Below, piece by piece: positions 18,171-28,637 of a DNA stretch of 64,000 bases. The notes beneath the pieces were generated by a model. It did not search any database. It was not told the DNA's origin and saw nothing but the letters and a program-made list of their open reading frames with translations. The position numbers were made by a program, and so were the translations under genes. This DNA is from an uncultured Micrococcales bacterium. GTDB lineage: Bacteria; Actinomycetota; Actinomycetes; Actinomycetales; Microbacteriaceae. Every line of letters starts with the position of its first letter. Within the stretch, counting starts at the first letter, position 1. The stretch covers positions 1 through 64,000 of the forward strand of contig CAILJO010000067.1 of NCBI GenBank assembly GCA_903834635.1, in the 5' to 3' direction.

Positions 18171-19631
18171 ATGGCTAAAAGTGAAACTTTTGAAGTTGAG
18201 CAAAACGGTCTCAACGTTATTCCAGAATCAGAACGTCACGGCAAGCCGAGTGGCCAGTTTTGGCCTTGGGCTGGCTCCAACATTTCAATCTTCGGCATAT
18301 CGATGGCGGGCTGGATCTTTGGCTTCGGTCTAAACTTTGGCCAGCTGACTGCCGCATCGCTCATCGGCATCGTATTCTCGTTTGCACTCGTGGGCATCAT
18401 CGCCCTCGCCGGCAAGCGTGGTTCGGCGCCAACCATGGTGATCTCGCGTGCGGCATTTGGTCTTCGCGGCAACGCGCTGCCAAGCATCGTCTCTTATTTG
18501 CTGCTGGTTGGATGGGAGATCGCGCTGGTGTCGCTCGGTGTGCTTGCCTCAAACACAGTCATGGCCAAGCTCGGCTGGTCGTGGGGCACCGACAACTTCT
18601 TCGGCAAGCTCTTGGCGTTTGTCGTTCTAGCCGGATTCACAGTGCTTTCTGGCGTCTGGGGCTTCAAGTTGATCATGCGCATTCAGCGCTGGATCACCGT
18701 TGCCGGCATCGTTCTTACCGTCGTGTTTATTGCCCTGACTTTGCCAAGCATCAACCTTTCTAGCCTCAACGCTCTTCAGGCCGGTTCGACCACCACCTTC
18801 ATTGCTACCGTCGTTTACGCGGCAACTGCCTTTGGTCTTGGCTGGGTAAACAGCGGTGCCGACTACTCGCGCTACTTGCCACGAAATGCTTCGGGCAAGG
18901 CGATTTGGGGCTGGACCACTTTTGGCGCATCGATCGCGCCGATCATCCTGGTTATTTATGGTTTCTTGTTGGCAGCATCTAACGCAGACATTGCCAAGAA
19001 CATCGGTGGCGACCCAATCGGTGCGCTACTGGTGGCCCTGCCTGCCGGCACCGAGTGGTTCTTGCTGCCGTTCTTGCTGGTGGTCGTAATCGGCTTCTTG
19101 GGTGGTGCAATTCTCGATATCTATTCGTCAGGTCTTGCACTCTTGACCATGGGGGTCAAGTTGCCTCGTGCAGCTGCCGCGGGAATCGATGGCGTGCTGA
19201 TGGTTCTCGGAACCATCTACTTCGTGTTTGTTGCGTCTGACTTCTTCTGGCCGTTCCAAGCTGGTCTATACATTCTTGGCACTCCGATCGCTGCATGGAC
19301 TGGTGTGTTCATCGCCGACCTTGCTCTTCGCAAAAAGGACTACACCGACGCCGACCTTTACACCGCAAAGGGTCGCTACGGCTCGGTCAACTGGTCTGGC
19401 CTTGGCGCGATGGTCGTCGGAACAATCGTTGGACTCGGCTTCATTGTCAGCCCTGACACTAGCCTGACGTGGACCAGCTGGGAGGGCTACCTGTTCAAAG
19501 CTCTAGGCGCAACCGCCGACAACCCGGGCGACTGGTACTACAGCAACATCGGAGTCTTCTTGGCTCTGGTCATCGGTTTCGTTGGTCACTTTGTGGCCGG
19601 TCGCGCCGGTGTTCGCCGCCAAGAGAAGTAA
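18171..19631 (+). CDS. NCS1-family purine-cytosine permease
   Basis: 12-TM-like hydrophobic profile; PRAAFG-type motif (VISRAAFGLRGNALPS), NSGADYSRYLPRNASG. Confidence 0.9.
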   Translation: MAKSETFEVEQNGLNVIPESERHGKPSGQFWPWAGSNISIFGISMAGWIFGFGLNFGQLTAASLIGIVFSFALVGIIALAGKRGSAPTMVISRAAFGLRGNALPSIVSYLLLVGWEIALVSLGVLASNTVMAKLGWSWGTDNFFGKLLAFVVLAGFTVLSGVWGFKLIMRIQRWITVAGIVLTVVFIALTLPSINLSSLNALQAGSTTTFIATVVYAATAFGLGWVNSGADYSRYLPRNASGKAIWGWTTFGASIAPIILVIYGFLLAASNADIAKNIGGDPIGALLVALPAGTEWFLLPFLLVVVIGFLGGAILDIYSSGLALLTMGVKLPRAAAAGIDGVLMVLGTIYFVFVASDFFWPFQAGLYILGTPIAAWTGVFIADLALRKKDYTDADLYTAKGRYGSVNWSGLGAMVVGTIVGLGFIVSPDTSLTWTSWEGYLFKALGATADNPGDWYYSNIGVFLALVIGFVGHFVAGRAGVRRQEK

Positions 19632-19664
19632 TCTCCGGCTCAGTTTCTGAGCGCGTTCGCCCTG

Positions 19665-20903
19665 TTAGCGGTTCTTGCCGCGAAGCAGGGCGAATCCGCT
19701 TAACAGCACAACGGCAGAAACCGGAATCAGAGCCGCAAGGTTTAGCCCCAAGAATGCAAAAGCCGCAAGGATGCTGCCGCTGACTGCGCCGCCAAACGCT
19801 CCGCTGAGCATCATCAATGAGTCGCTTGCGCCTTGCACGTTGGTCTTTTGCTCGAGAGGCACAGACTCAACCAAAAGCGCCGAGCCCGAGACGGTGGCGG
19901 CCGACCATCCGAGCCCCAGAAGAAACAGCCCGAGCCCGATCTTGTCAAAGCCCATCTGACCGAAGCCGGCGATCAAAAGTGCTGCGATGAAAATGCCTTG
20001 ACCTACAAGGACGGTCGGCAGCTTGCCAATCTTGTCAGCGAGAATGCCGAACAGTGGCGAAAAGGCATACATGCCGGCGATGTGAAGGCTGATCGTGAAG
20101 CCGACCAGGCTCAGGGTCGCGCCCTGGTGCTCCATGTGAACCGGGGTCATCGACATGACAGAAACCATCACCATGTGGCTAAGGGCGATGCTCAGCATTG
20201 CATAAAGCGCACGAGGGTGCTGACGAATGGTTTGGATGGCGCTCTTGATTGAGCGACTTGGGCGCGCGCTGCCGGCATCTTGGTTGGCTTGCATCGCTGT
20301 CACCAGAGGGTCGGGGCGAAGTCCAAACCAAAATACCGTCGTTGCGCCAAGCTGGGCCGCGATTGTGATCATGAACGGGCCGGTCATATGAGGCAGACCT
20401 AGCGCGTTGCCGAGCACCTCACCTGGGCCAAAAAGGTTTGGGCCGATGACGGCACCAAAAGTGGTCGCCCAAACCACCAGCGAAAGGTCGCGACCCCTTG
20501 AGTGGTTGCTTGGCAGGTCGGTGGCGGCAAATCGTGCCTGAAGCCCGGTTGCCGAACCCGCACCCAAAAGGAATAGACCGACCAAAAGTAGTGGCAGCGA
20601 CATAACAGCCGCGGCGGTGATCATCAGGCTTGCGCCGAGAATGGCGAGTGTTGCGCCAGTGGCCAGGGCAGGGCGACGACCACGAGAATAGGCGATACGG
20701 CTAAGCGGAATGGCCCAGGTTGCAGCGCCCAAGGTTGAAAAAGTTGCGGCCGCACCAGACCAAGCTGGGGTGCCAGAGATGTGCTCGGCGAGCAGGGCGC
20801 CGATCGAAAGGGTTGAACCGAGACCGAAACCAGAGAGCACCTGGCCGGCAGTCAAAACGCGCACAGTTTTTCTTTGCAGACTTGCCAGGGCTTCGTTGTT
20901 CAT
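19665..20903 (-). CDS. MFS transporter
   Basis: Multiple TM segments, SRIAYSRGRRPALATGATLAILGA, FGILADKIGKLPTVLVGQ. Confidence 0.88.
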   Translation of the reverse strand: MNNEALASLQRKTVRVLTAGQVLSGFGLGSTLSIGALLAEHISGTPAWSGAAATFSTLGAATWAIPLSRIAYSRGRRPALATGATLAILGASLMITAAAVMSLPLLLVGLFLLGAGSATGLQARFAATDLPSNHSRGRDLSLVVWATTFGAVIGPNLFGPGEVLGNALGLPHMTGPFMITIAAQLGATTVFWFGLRPDPLVTAMQANQDAGSARPSRSIKSAIQTIRQHPRALYAMLSIALSHMVMVSVMSMTPVHMEHQGATLSLVGFTISLHIAGMYAFSPLFGILADKIGKLPTVLVGQGIFIAALLIAGFGQMGFDKIGLGLFLLGLGWSAATVSGSALLVESVPLEQKTNVQGASDSLMMLSGAFGGAVSGSILAAFAFLGLNLAALIPVSAVVLLSGFALLRGKNR

Positions 20904-20960
20904 TAGCCCAGCCTAAGCCACGCAGGATAAACTTGAAGTTCAGACAAACGCAAGGTGATT

Positions 20961-22382
20961 ATGACTTCGAAGCCGCTGACTCTGGCCGAAAAGGTTTGGA
21001 ACGACCACTTGGTCGCAAAGGGCGAAAATGGCTCGCCAGACCTGCTCTACATCGACCTGCACCTCGTTCACGAAGTGACCAGCCCTCAAGCCTTCGATGG
21101 CCTGCGCCTTGCCGGCCGCCCGGTTCGCCGACCTGACCTGACCATCGCGACCGAAGACCACAACACCCCAACCTGGGACATCGACAAGCCGATTGCCGAC
21201 ATAACCAGCCGCACCCAGATCGAGGCCCTTCGCAAGAACGCCGCCGAGTTTGGCATTCGCATTCACTCCCTTGGCGATGTCGATCAGGGCATCGTGCACG
21301 TGGTTGGCCCTCAGCTCGGTCTGACTATGCCCGGCATCACGGTGGTCTGTGGTGACTCACACACTTCGACCCACGGCGCCTTCGGCGCCCTTGCCATGGG
21401 TATTGGCACAAGCGAGGTCGAGCACGTTCTCGCCACTCAAACGCTGCCACTCAAGCCTTTCAAGACCATGGCCATCAACGTAGAAGGCACCCTGCGCCCA
21501 GGTGTGACCGCCAAAGACATCATCCTCGCTGTGATCGCCAAGATCGGCACCGGCGGTGGTCAGGGCTACGTGCTCGAATACCGCGGCAGTGCCATCCGTG
21601 CACTTTCAATGGAAGCCCGCATGACGATTTGCAACATGTCGATCGAGGCAGGTGCCCGCGCTGGAATGGTCGCGCCAGACCAAACCACCTTCGACTACCT
21701 GCACGGCCGCCCACATGCTCCAGAGGGTGCCGACTGGGATGCCGCCGTCGAATACTGGAAGACCTTGCCTACCGACGATGGTGCAAAGTTTGACGCCGAG
21801 GTTTATCTCGATGCCAACACCCTCGACCCGTTCGTAACCTGGGGTACCAACCCTGGTCAGGGAGTTTCGCTGCTCGACACCGTGCCGAACCCTGCAGACT
21901 TCGCCGACCCGAACGACCGAGCCGCCGCCGAGCGCGCGCTTGAATACATGGACCTCACGCCGGGCACCAAGATGAAAGACATTCGCGTCGACACCGTGTT
22001 CTTGGGTTCTTGCACCAACAGCCGCATCGAAGACCTTCGTGCCGCCGCCTCTATCATCAAGGGCAAGACCAAAGCCGAGGGTGTTCGCATGATGGTTGTG
22101 CCTGGTTCGGCAAAGGTTCGCCTGCAGGCCGAGGCCGAAGGCCTGGACGCAATCTTCAAAGACTTCGGTGCCGAGTGGCGCTTTGCCGGTTGCTCGATGT
22201 GCCTCGGCATGAACCCGGACCAGTTGGCTCCTGGTGAGCGCGCTGCATCGACCTCGAACCGAAACTTCGAAGGCCGTCAGGGCAAGGGCTCTCGCACCCA
22301 CCTGGTGTCGCCACTTGTCGCCGCAGCCACCGCGATTCGCGGCACGCTCTCGAGCCCAGCCGACCTTGAGGAGCCCAACTAA
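20961..22382 (+). CDS. leuC: 3-isopropylmalate dehydratase large subunit
   Basis: [78 protein letters not shown] 20961 follows AAGGTG. Confidence 0.97.
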   Translation: MTSKPLTLAEKVWNDHLVAKGENGSPDLLYIDLHLVHEVTSPQAFDGLRLAGRPVRRPDLTIATEDHNTPTWDIDKPIADITSRTQIEALRKNAAEFGIRIHSLGDVDQGIVHVVGPQLGLTMPGITVVCGDSHTSTHGAFGALAMGIGTSEVEHVLATQTLPLKPFKTMAINVEGTLRPGVTAKDIILAVIAKIGTGGGQGYVLEYRGSAIRALSMEARMTICNMSIEAGARAGMVAPDQTTFDYLHGRPHAPEGADWDAAVEYWKTLPTDDGAKFDAEVYLDANTLDPFVTWGTNPGQGVSLLDTVPNPADFADPNDRAAAERALEYMDLTPGTKMKDIRVDTVFLGSCTNSRIEDLRAAASIIKGKTKAEGVRMMVVPGSAKVRLQAEAEGLDAIFKDFGAEWRFAGCSMCLGMNPDQLAPGERAASTSNRNFEGRQGKGSRTHLVSPLVAAATAIRGTLSSPADLEEPN

Positions 22383-22984
22383 TGGAAAAGTTTGAAACTT
22401 ACACCGGCGTCGGGGTTCCACTGCGCCGCAGCAACGTCGACACCGACCAGATCATTCCAGCGGTCTATCTGAAGCGCATCACCAAGACCGGCTTCGAAGA
22501 CGCACTCTTCTCGGCTTGGCGCAACGACCCAGAATTTGTTCTCAACCAAAATGCCTATCGGCACGGCTCGGTGCTCTTCGCCGGGCCGGACTTCGGCACC
22601 GGCTCGAGCCGCGAGCACGCTGTTTGGGCGCTTCGCGACTATGGCTTCAAGGCTGTTTTCTCGAGCAAGTTCGCCGACATCTTCCGCGGCAACTCCGGCA
22701 AGCAGGGTCTAGTCACCGGAATCATCGACGATGCCACCATCGAAAAAATATGGCTGGCACTCGAAGCTAACCCTGGTTTAGAGGTCACCGTGAACCTGGT
22801 TGACAAGACCGTTGTCGTGGGCGACATCCGTGCCGATTTCGAGATTGACGAATACACTAGGTGGCGTCTGCTTGAAGGGCTCGATGACATCGGGCTCACC
22901 CTGCGAGACGAACAGTCGATCACCGACTTTGAGGCTAAGAGAGCGGCTTGGTTGCCCAAGACACTCCCTGCCAAAGGAGCCTAA
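22382..22984 (+). CDS. leuD: 3-isopropylmalate dehydratase small subunit
   Basis: [48 protein letters not shown] overlap with leuC. Confidence 0.97.
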   Translation: MEKFETYTGVGVPLRRSNVDTDQIIPAVYLKRITKTGFEDALFSAWRNDPEFVLNQNAYRHGSVLFAGPDFGTGSSREHAVWALRDYGFKAVFSSKFADIFRGNSGKQGLVTGIIDDATIEKIWLALEANPGLEVTVNLVDKTVVVGDIRADFEIDEYTRWRLLEGLDDIGLTLRDEQSITDFEAKRAAWLPKTLPAKGA

Positions 22985-24297
22985 TGAGCCAGATCACCGT
23001 TAAGGGCGGCAAGCCGCTAGTCGGGCGCGTTGACGTTCGCGGAGCCAAGAACCTAGTCACCAAGGCCATGGTTGCGGCTCTTCTCGGCGACAACGCCAGC
23101 GTGCTTCGCGATGTGCCGCACATCAGCGACGTCGAAGTCGTTTCGAAACTGTTGCAACTTCATGGAGTTCTAATCACCCACGGTGAAGACGGAACCATGA
23201 CACTCGACCCAAGCAATGTGAAATCGGCACGCATGGTTGACATCGATGCCCACGCTGGGTCTTCGCGTATTCCGATTTTGTTCTGCGGCCCGCTGCTGCA
23301 CCAGCTTGGCGAGGCTTTCATTCCTGACCTCGGCGGTTGCCACATTGGCGACCGACCAATCGACTATCACCTAGAGGTGCTGCGCAACTTTGGTGCCGTC
23401 ATCGACAAGCAGCCAAACGGAATTCGCCTGAGCGCACCAGATGGTCTTCACGGCGCAAAAATCTCTCTAAAGTACCCAAGCGTCGGTGCTACCGAACAGG
23501 TTTTGTTGACCTCGGTTCGCGCCGAAGGTTTGACCGAACTTAGCGGCGCGGCAGTTGAGCCAGAGATTATGGACCTCATCGCCATTCTGCAAAAAATGGG
23601 CGCAATCATTTCGGTAGACACCGACCGCGTGATTCGCATCGAGGGCGTCAAGAACCTTGATTCCTATAACCACACCGCACTTTTTGACCGAAACGAGGCG
23701 GCTTCTTGGGCAGCTGCTGCCTTGGCAACCCACGGTGACATTTTTGTCGGTGGCGCACGCCAGCCAGAGATGATGACTTTCTTGAACGTGTTCCGCAAGG
23801 TTGGCGGTGCCTTCGATATCAAAGAAGACGGCATCCGGTTCTATCACCCTGGTGGTGACCTGAACCCGGTTGTGATCGAAACTGACGTGCACCCTGGCTT
23901 CATGACCGACTGGCAGCAACCGCTGGTCGTTGCTCTTACCCAGGCCAAGGGGCTATCTATCGTTCACGAAACGGTTTACGAGAACCGTTTTGGCTTCACC
24001 GATGCGCTCGTTCAGATGGGCGCACAGATCCAGATTTATCGCGAATGTCTTGGCGGCAACCCTTGTCGCTTTGGGCAGCGCAACTTTAACCACTCAGCGG
24101 TAATCTCAGGCCCAACTCCGTTGCACGGTGCCGACATTCGAGTGCCAGACCTTCGTGGCGGTTTTAGCCACATGGTCGCGGCATTGGCAGCGGAGGGTGT
24201 TTCAAACGTGACCAACGTTCAACTCATCTCCCGTGGCTACGAGCACTTCTTGACGAAACTCGAAGCACTCGGCGCCGAATTTACCTATACGGAGTAG
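22984..24297 (+). CDS. murA: UDP-N-acetylglucosamine 1-carboxyvinyltransferase
   Basis: ITVKGGKPLVGRVDVRGAKNLVTKAMVAALL; EPSP-synthase fold; TAATG overlap with leuD (ATG 22984; track start 22948 too long). Confidence 0.95.
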   Translation: MSQITVKGGKPLVGRVDVRGAKNLVTKAMVAALLGDNASVLRDVPHISDVEVVSKLLQLHGVLITHGEDGTMTLDPSNVKSARMVDIDAHAGSSRIPILFCGPLLHQLGEAFIPDLGGCHIGDRPIDYHLEVLRNFGAVIDKQPNGIRLSAPDGLHGAKISLKYPSVGATEQVLLTSVRAEGLTELSGAAVEPEIMDLIAILQKMGAIISVDTDRVIRIEGVKNLDSYNHTALFDRNEAASWAAAALATHGDIFVGGARQPEMMTFLNVFRKVGGAFDIKEDGIRFYHPGGDLNPVVIETDVHPGFMTDWQQPLVVALTQAKGLSIVHETVYENRFGFTDALVQMGAQIQIYRECLGGNPCRFGQRNFNHSAVISGPTPLHGADIRVPDLRGGFSHMVAALAAEGVSNVTNVQLISRGYEHFLTKLEALGAEFTYTE

Positions 24298-24300
24298 AAC

Positions 24301-25107
24301 ATGGCTAAAAAGAAGTCCGGCGACTTTTTGAAGATGCCGAAGATTCACGCAAAGGACATTCACTTCGGCACTCGAATCGTCGCCAACATCTTGCGCCCGA
24401 TTGTTCGTTCTCTCTATCGCGTTGAGGTCAAAGGCATCGAGAACGTCCCAAAGACCGGCGCCTATGTTCTTGGCGCCAATCATGTGACCTACTTGGATGC
24501 CTTGGCGGTTGCCTATTTGGTTTACTTCAAGTTGCACCGCACTCCGCACTTTTTGGCCAAAGGCAACCTATTCAAGACTCCTATCGTGGGGTCGATCTTG
24601 CTTGGGGTCGAGCAGGTGCCGGTTTATCGCGGAGGCCACTCAAACCGTGAACCGATGGATGCTGCCAATGCAGTTCTGCAGGCTGGCCGCGTGATTGCGA
24701 TTTTCCCCGAAGGCACGCTCACACGTGAGCCAGACGGTTGGCCAATGCGCGGCAAGATCGGTGCACTTCGAATGGCTCTAGAGAACGATGTTCCATTCAT
24801 TCCCATGGCTCAGTGGGGCAGCGAAGTTGTGCTGCCTACCTACTCGCGCAAGTTGCGACCAAAGCCGTGGCATCCGGTGCGCATGATCATCGGCGAGCCT
24901 TTGAACCTCGACAAATATCGCGGGCGAAAGCTTTCAAACAACGAATACCTCGAAGTGACCGAGCTCGCCATGAAGGCAATCACCAAGCTGACCGAAGAAC
25001 TTCGCGGAGGCAAGGCTCCAGCCAAGTTGTTTGATCCTCGTGAACACGGGCTGGCCGAACACGGAAACTTCAAGACTGGACCTAAGAAGCAAGTGGGTGA
25101 AGAGTAA
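24301..25107 (+). CDS. lysophospholipid acyltransferase family protein (PlsC-like)
   Basis: GANHVTYLDALAVAY (HX4D-like), IAIFPEGTLTREPDGWPMRGKIGALRMA. Confidence 0.92.
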   Translation: MAKKKSGDFLKMPKIHAKDIHFGTRIVANILRPIVRSLYRVEVKGIENVPKTGAYVLGANHVTYLDALAVAYLVYFKLHRTPHFLAKGNLFKTPIVGSILLGVEQVPVYRGGHSNREPMDAANAVLQAGRVIAIFPEGTLTREPDGWPMRGKIGALRMALENDVPFIPMAQWGSEVVLPTYSRKLRPKPWHPVRMIIGEPLNLDKYRGRKLSNNEYLEVTELAMKAITKLTEELRGGKAPAKLFDPREHGLAEHGNFKTGPKKQVGEE

Positions 25108-26108
25108 TGGCCAAAATTGCCGTTATGGGCGCCGGATCTTGGGGAACCACCTTTGCCAAGGTTCTCACCGACAGCGGAAACGACGTGACTCTTTGGGCTC
25201 GCCGCACCGATGTCGCCGACGAGATCAACAACGAACACCGCAATGGCGACTATCTGCCCGGCATCGAATTGCCTCATGACCTCAAAGCATCATCCGACGT
25301 GGCTGAGGTTCTTTCGGGAGCCGAGCAGGTTTATATTGCCGTTCCTTCGCAATCGCTTCGCACAAGCCTTGTTGAGTGGGCACCTCACCTGCCGGCCGAT
25401 GCCATTTTGGTGAGCCTTATGAAGGGTGTCGAAAAAGACACCGGGCTTCGAATGTGCGAGGTCATCGAGGCAGTCACCGGGTTTAGCAAAGACCAGATTT
25501 GCGTGGTCAGCGGACCAAACCTGTCACTCGAAATCGCGGCGGAACAGCCGACGGCATCGGTGGCGGCTTGCGAATCGCTAGAAAATGCCGAACTAGTGGC
25601 CAAGGCGGCAAGTTGCGCCTACTTCACCACATTCACCAGCAAAGATGTCATCGGCACCGAGTTTGGCGGAATTCTGAAGAACCTGATCGCCGTGGCGATC
25701 GGAATCGTGAACGGCGTTGGTTATGGTCAAAACACCAAGGCCTCGATCATGACTCGCGGCCTAGCCGAAATGTCTCGTTTTTCTGAGGCCTACGGCGGCA
25801 AGAAGAAGACCATGAAGGGGCTGGCAGGTCTCGGCGACCTGATCGCTACTGCCGAATCTCCACTGTCACGAAACCACAAAGCAGGCGAAATGCTTGGCAA
25901 AGGCTATCGTCTGAGCGAAGTCGTCAAACGCCTTTCGCAGACCGCGGAAGGTCTTGCGTCAATTGCGCCGGTTCTTCAACTTGCCGAAGCTAAAGGCATA
26001 AAAATGCCTATCGTCGAGCAGGTTTACGCCGTGATGCAAGGCAAAATGCATCCCCGAGACATTGCCCCACACCTAACCCACGAATCAGACGAACCGCAGA
26101 GCGAATAA
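25107..26108 (+). CDS. gpsA: NAD(P)H-dependent glycerol-3-phosphate dehydrogenase
   Basis: AVMGAGSWGTTFAKVLTDSGNDVTLWARR, SGPNLSLEIAAEQPTA, LAGLGDLIATAESPLSRNHKAG. Confidence 0.96.
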   Translation: MAKIAVMGAGSWGTTFAKVLTDSGNDVTLWARRTDVADEINNEHRNGDYLPGIELPHDLKASSDVAEVLSGAEQVYIAVPSQSLRTSLVEWAPHLPADAILVSLMKGVEKDTGLRMCEVIEAVTGFSKDQICVVSGPNLSLEIAAEQPTASVAACESLENAELVAKAASCAYFTTFTSKDVIGTEFGGILKNLIAVAIGIVNGVGYGQNTKASIMTRGLAEMSRFSEAYGGKKKTMKGLAGLGDLIATAESPLSRNHKAGEMLGKGYRLSEVVKRLSQTAEGLASIAPVLQLAEAKGIKMPIVEQVYAVMQGKMHPRDIAPHLTHESDEPQSE

Positions 26109-27202
26109 TGGCAAAAACTCGTGTGGCACTTTTGTTCGGTGGTCGATCGTCGGAGCATTCGATTTCTTGCGCGACTGCCGCCGGTGTGATGGGTGCCATC
26201 GATCGCACCCGATTTGATTTGATTCCGATCGGCATCACCCAAAAAGGTATTCTTTGCCCGGTCGATGACGACCCGCAAAAGTGGGCTCTGACGGCAGGCG
26301 AACTTCCGGTTGTCGAGTTCAACGGCAAAAAGATCATCTGGCCCGAGCTGGGCCAGCACGAACTGCGCTATACCGACATGACCACTGGTCTCACCGAGTC
26401 ACTCGGTGATGTTGATGTCGTTTTCCCCGTGTTGCACGGGCCTTACGGCGAAGACGGCACCATCCAGGGTTTTCTAGAGCTGCTCGAAATCGCATATGTT
26501 GGCAACGGCGTTTTTGCCTCTGCGGCCGGCATGGACAAAGAGTTCACCAAGGCTCTGTTCATGGCAGCAGGGGTGCCAGTAACGCCGCACGTGGTCATTC
26601 GAGAGCAACAGTGGCTCACCGACCCTGAAAGTTGCCTCGAGCGCGTCAAAGGCCTCGGAACGCCGCCACTTTTCGTTAAGCCGGCTAGAGCGGGCTCATC
26701 GGTGGGTGTTTCAAAGGTTTCCAACATGGATGCCTTCGCCGCAGCCTGCGAAGAGGCCTTTGCGCATGACAACAAGTTGGTCGTCGAGCGCGGACTCGTC
26801 GGCCGCGAGGTCGAGTGCGCCGTTCTAGAGGGGCACCTAGGCAAGCGCCCACGTGTTTCGGTCGCCGGCGAAATCATCGTCAAGGGTCGCGAGTTTTATG
26901 ACTTCGAAGCCAAGTATCGCGACGAGGCTTCGGTCGATTTGATTGTTCCTGCCGACCTCACCGCGGAGCAGCTAGACGAAATGCAGTCGATCGCTCGCAA
27001 GGCATTTGAGGCCATTGGTGGTGCAGGGCTGGCGCGCGTCGACTTCTTCTTGACCAAAGACGGTTTCTTCGTCAACGAGATCAACACCATGCCCGGCTTC
27101 ACGCCGCTATCGATGTTTCCGTCGCTCTGGCAGGCGAGCGGCATTGCCTATAAAGATCTGATCAGCGAACTGATCGATCTAGCGTTGCAAGAAAAAGGTT
27201 AG
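26108..27202 (+). CDS. ddl: D-alanine--D-alanine ligase
   Basis: LFGGRSSEHSISCATA, VFPVLHGPYGEDGTIQGFLELL, FFVNEINTMPGFTPLSMFP. Confidence 0.96.
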   Translation: MAKTRVALLFGGRSSEHSISCATAAGVMGAIDRTRFDLIPIGITQKGILCPVDDDPQKWALTAGELPVVEFNGKKIIWPELGQHELRYTDMTTGLTESLGDVDVVFPVLHGPYGEDGTIQGFLELLEIAYVGNGVFASAAGMDKEFTKALFMAAGVPVTPHVVIREQQWLTDPESCLERVKGLGTPPLFVKPARAGSSVGVSKVSNMDAFAAACEEAFAHDNKLVVERGLVGREVECAVLEGHLGKRPRVSVAGEIIVKGREFYDFEAKYRDEASVDLIVPADLTAEQLDEMQSIARKAFEAIGGAGLARVDFFLTKDGFFVNEINTMPGFTPLSMFPSLWQASGIAYKDLISELIDLALQEKG

Positions 27203-27651
27203 AGACAGTGCGCGGTCACTTTGCCGCGATTGACTGCCTCTGAAAGATCGTCGAGCGCCGTTGAACCTGAGACCTTGGTGCTATCCAAAATAACTTCGGT
27301 GGCTGGAGTGCGGCCGAAGGTTATAAATCGGTAGCTCGGAGCTTTTGAACCGTCAACCAACCAGTCAACTTTTGAAACGGTTACGCACTTCAACTTGCTC
27401 ACCGTGACGGGTGCTATTCCGCAACGCAAAAGGATATTTGCCGGTGTTCCCCAAGCCGCTGTTGCTTGGGCATTGGTCAAACGGCGAGACTGCGACCCAA
27501 CGGTGTCGCCGAGACGCACGATGACCGCGGCGCATCCTGGGTTATTTGAATCGGGAGCAGCTTGAAGGTTGATGGTCGAGGCGCAACCGGTCAAGCTGGC
27601 GGCCAAAATCGAAACCGAAGCAAATGTGAGTAGGGCGCGAGAAATCTTCAT
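27199..27651 (-). CDS. DUF3515-like lipoprotein
   Basis: Lipobox SLTGC after signal peptide; NPGCAAVIVRLGDTVGSQSRR...TAAWGTPANILLRCG. Confidence 0.75.
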   Translation of the reverse strand: MKISRALLTFASVSILAASLTGCASTINLQAAPDSNNPGCAAVIVRLGDTVGSQSRRLTNAQATAAWGTPANILLRCGIAPVTVSKLKCVTVSKVDWLVDGSKAPSYRFITFGRTPATEVILDSTKVSGSTALDDLSEAVNRGKVTAHCL

Positions 27652-27674
27652 CGCTTACAGGCTACCTTTGGATA

Positions 27675-28637
27675 GTGAGTTTTTCAGAAACCGTAGGCGA
27701 GCTGGGTGAAAACGAGGCCCTCAAGCGAACCGTAGCCAGGCTGAACCAGGGCGAATACACCTTGGTTGGCTCGGGCGATGACGCCGCGGTGATCAAGGCT
27801 GCCGATGGGCGATTTGTGGTCACCACCGACACCATGATCGAGGGTCACGACTTTAGGCTCGAATGGTCAAACGGTTTCGACCTGGGCTTCAAGGCCGTTG
27901 CCACCAATGTCTCGGACGTCGCAGCCATGGGCGCAAAGCCCACCTCGCTGGTCGTGGCGATTTCGGTTCCGGCGACGACAAAGATTTCATTTCTCGAAGA
28001 CTTCGCTGACGGTCTTCGAACCGCTTGTGAACAGCTAGCCCCTGGTTGTGCCGTGGTTGGGGGAGACCTGGCTGCCAGCGACCAGGTTTTCATCTCTGTC
28101 ACGGCCCATGGCGACCTCGAAGGTCGTGACCCGATTTTGCGATCTGGTGCTCGAGTTGGCGACATCGTTGCCGTCGCCGGAACCCTAGGTCGCGCTGCGG
28201 CCGGCCTAAGTCTGCTCTTTTCGGGCGACAAAGACGCCATCTCGGCCTATGACGCTCTGGTTGGCGTTCAATTGCGCCCAGAACCGCCTATCGCCGCAGG
28301 CATCGGTGTTCATGCAACTTCGATGCTCGACGTCTCAGACGGGCTCTCACGCGACGCAGCGCGCATTGCCAAAGCGAGCGGGGTCGCCATTCGCATCAAG
28401 GGTCAAGATTTGCAGGGTTTCGAGGCCATGCTCGACGATGTCGCTTTGCGACTTGGGGTTTCATCGCGCGACTGGGTGCTGTTTGGCGGCGAGGACCACT
28501 CGCTGCTAGCTACCTTTGCGCCTGGTGTTCAGATTCCGCGGGCTTTCAAGCCGATCGGTGTAGTCGCCGAGGGGTCTGGGGTTTGGCTAGACGAGCGCGA
28601 ACTGCCCGAGTCTGGCTGGGATTCAATCCGCGGCTAG
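27675..28637 (+). CDS. thiL: thiamine-monophosphate kinase
   Basis: GSGDDAAVIKAADGRFVVTTDTMIEGHDFRLEW, ATNVSDVAAMGAKPTSLVVAIS, DVSDGLSRDAARIAKAS. Confidence 0.93.
   Translation: MSFSETVGELGENEALKRTVARLNQGEYTLVGSGDDAAVIKAADGRFVVTTDTMIEGHDFRLEWSNGFDLGFKAVATNVSDVAAMGAKPTSLVVAISVPATTKISFLEDFADGLRTACEQLAPGCAVVGGDLAASDQVFISVTAHGDLEGRDPILRSGARVGDIVAVAGTLGRAAAGLSLLFSGDKDAISAYDALVGVQLRPEPPIAAGIGVHATSMLDVSDGLSRDAARIAKASGVAIRIKGQDLQGFEAMLDDVALRLGVSSRDWVLFGGEDHSLLATFAPGVQIPRAFKPIGVVAEGSGVWLDERELPESGWDSIRG

Noticed and set aside
21606-22421. 271-aa minus-strand ORF opposite leuC
   Set aside because: Fully antisense to a strongly identified gene, composition typical of a GC-rich shadow frame, no family resemblance
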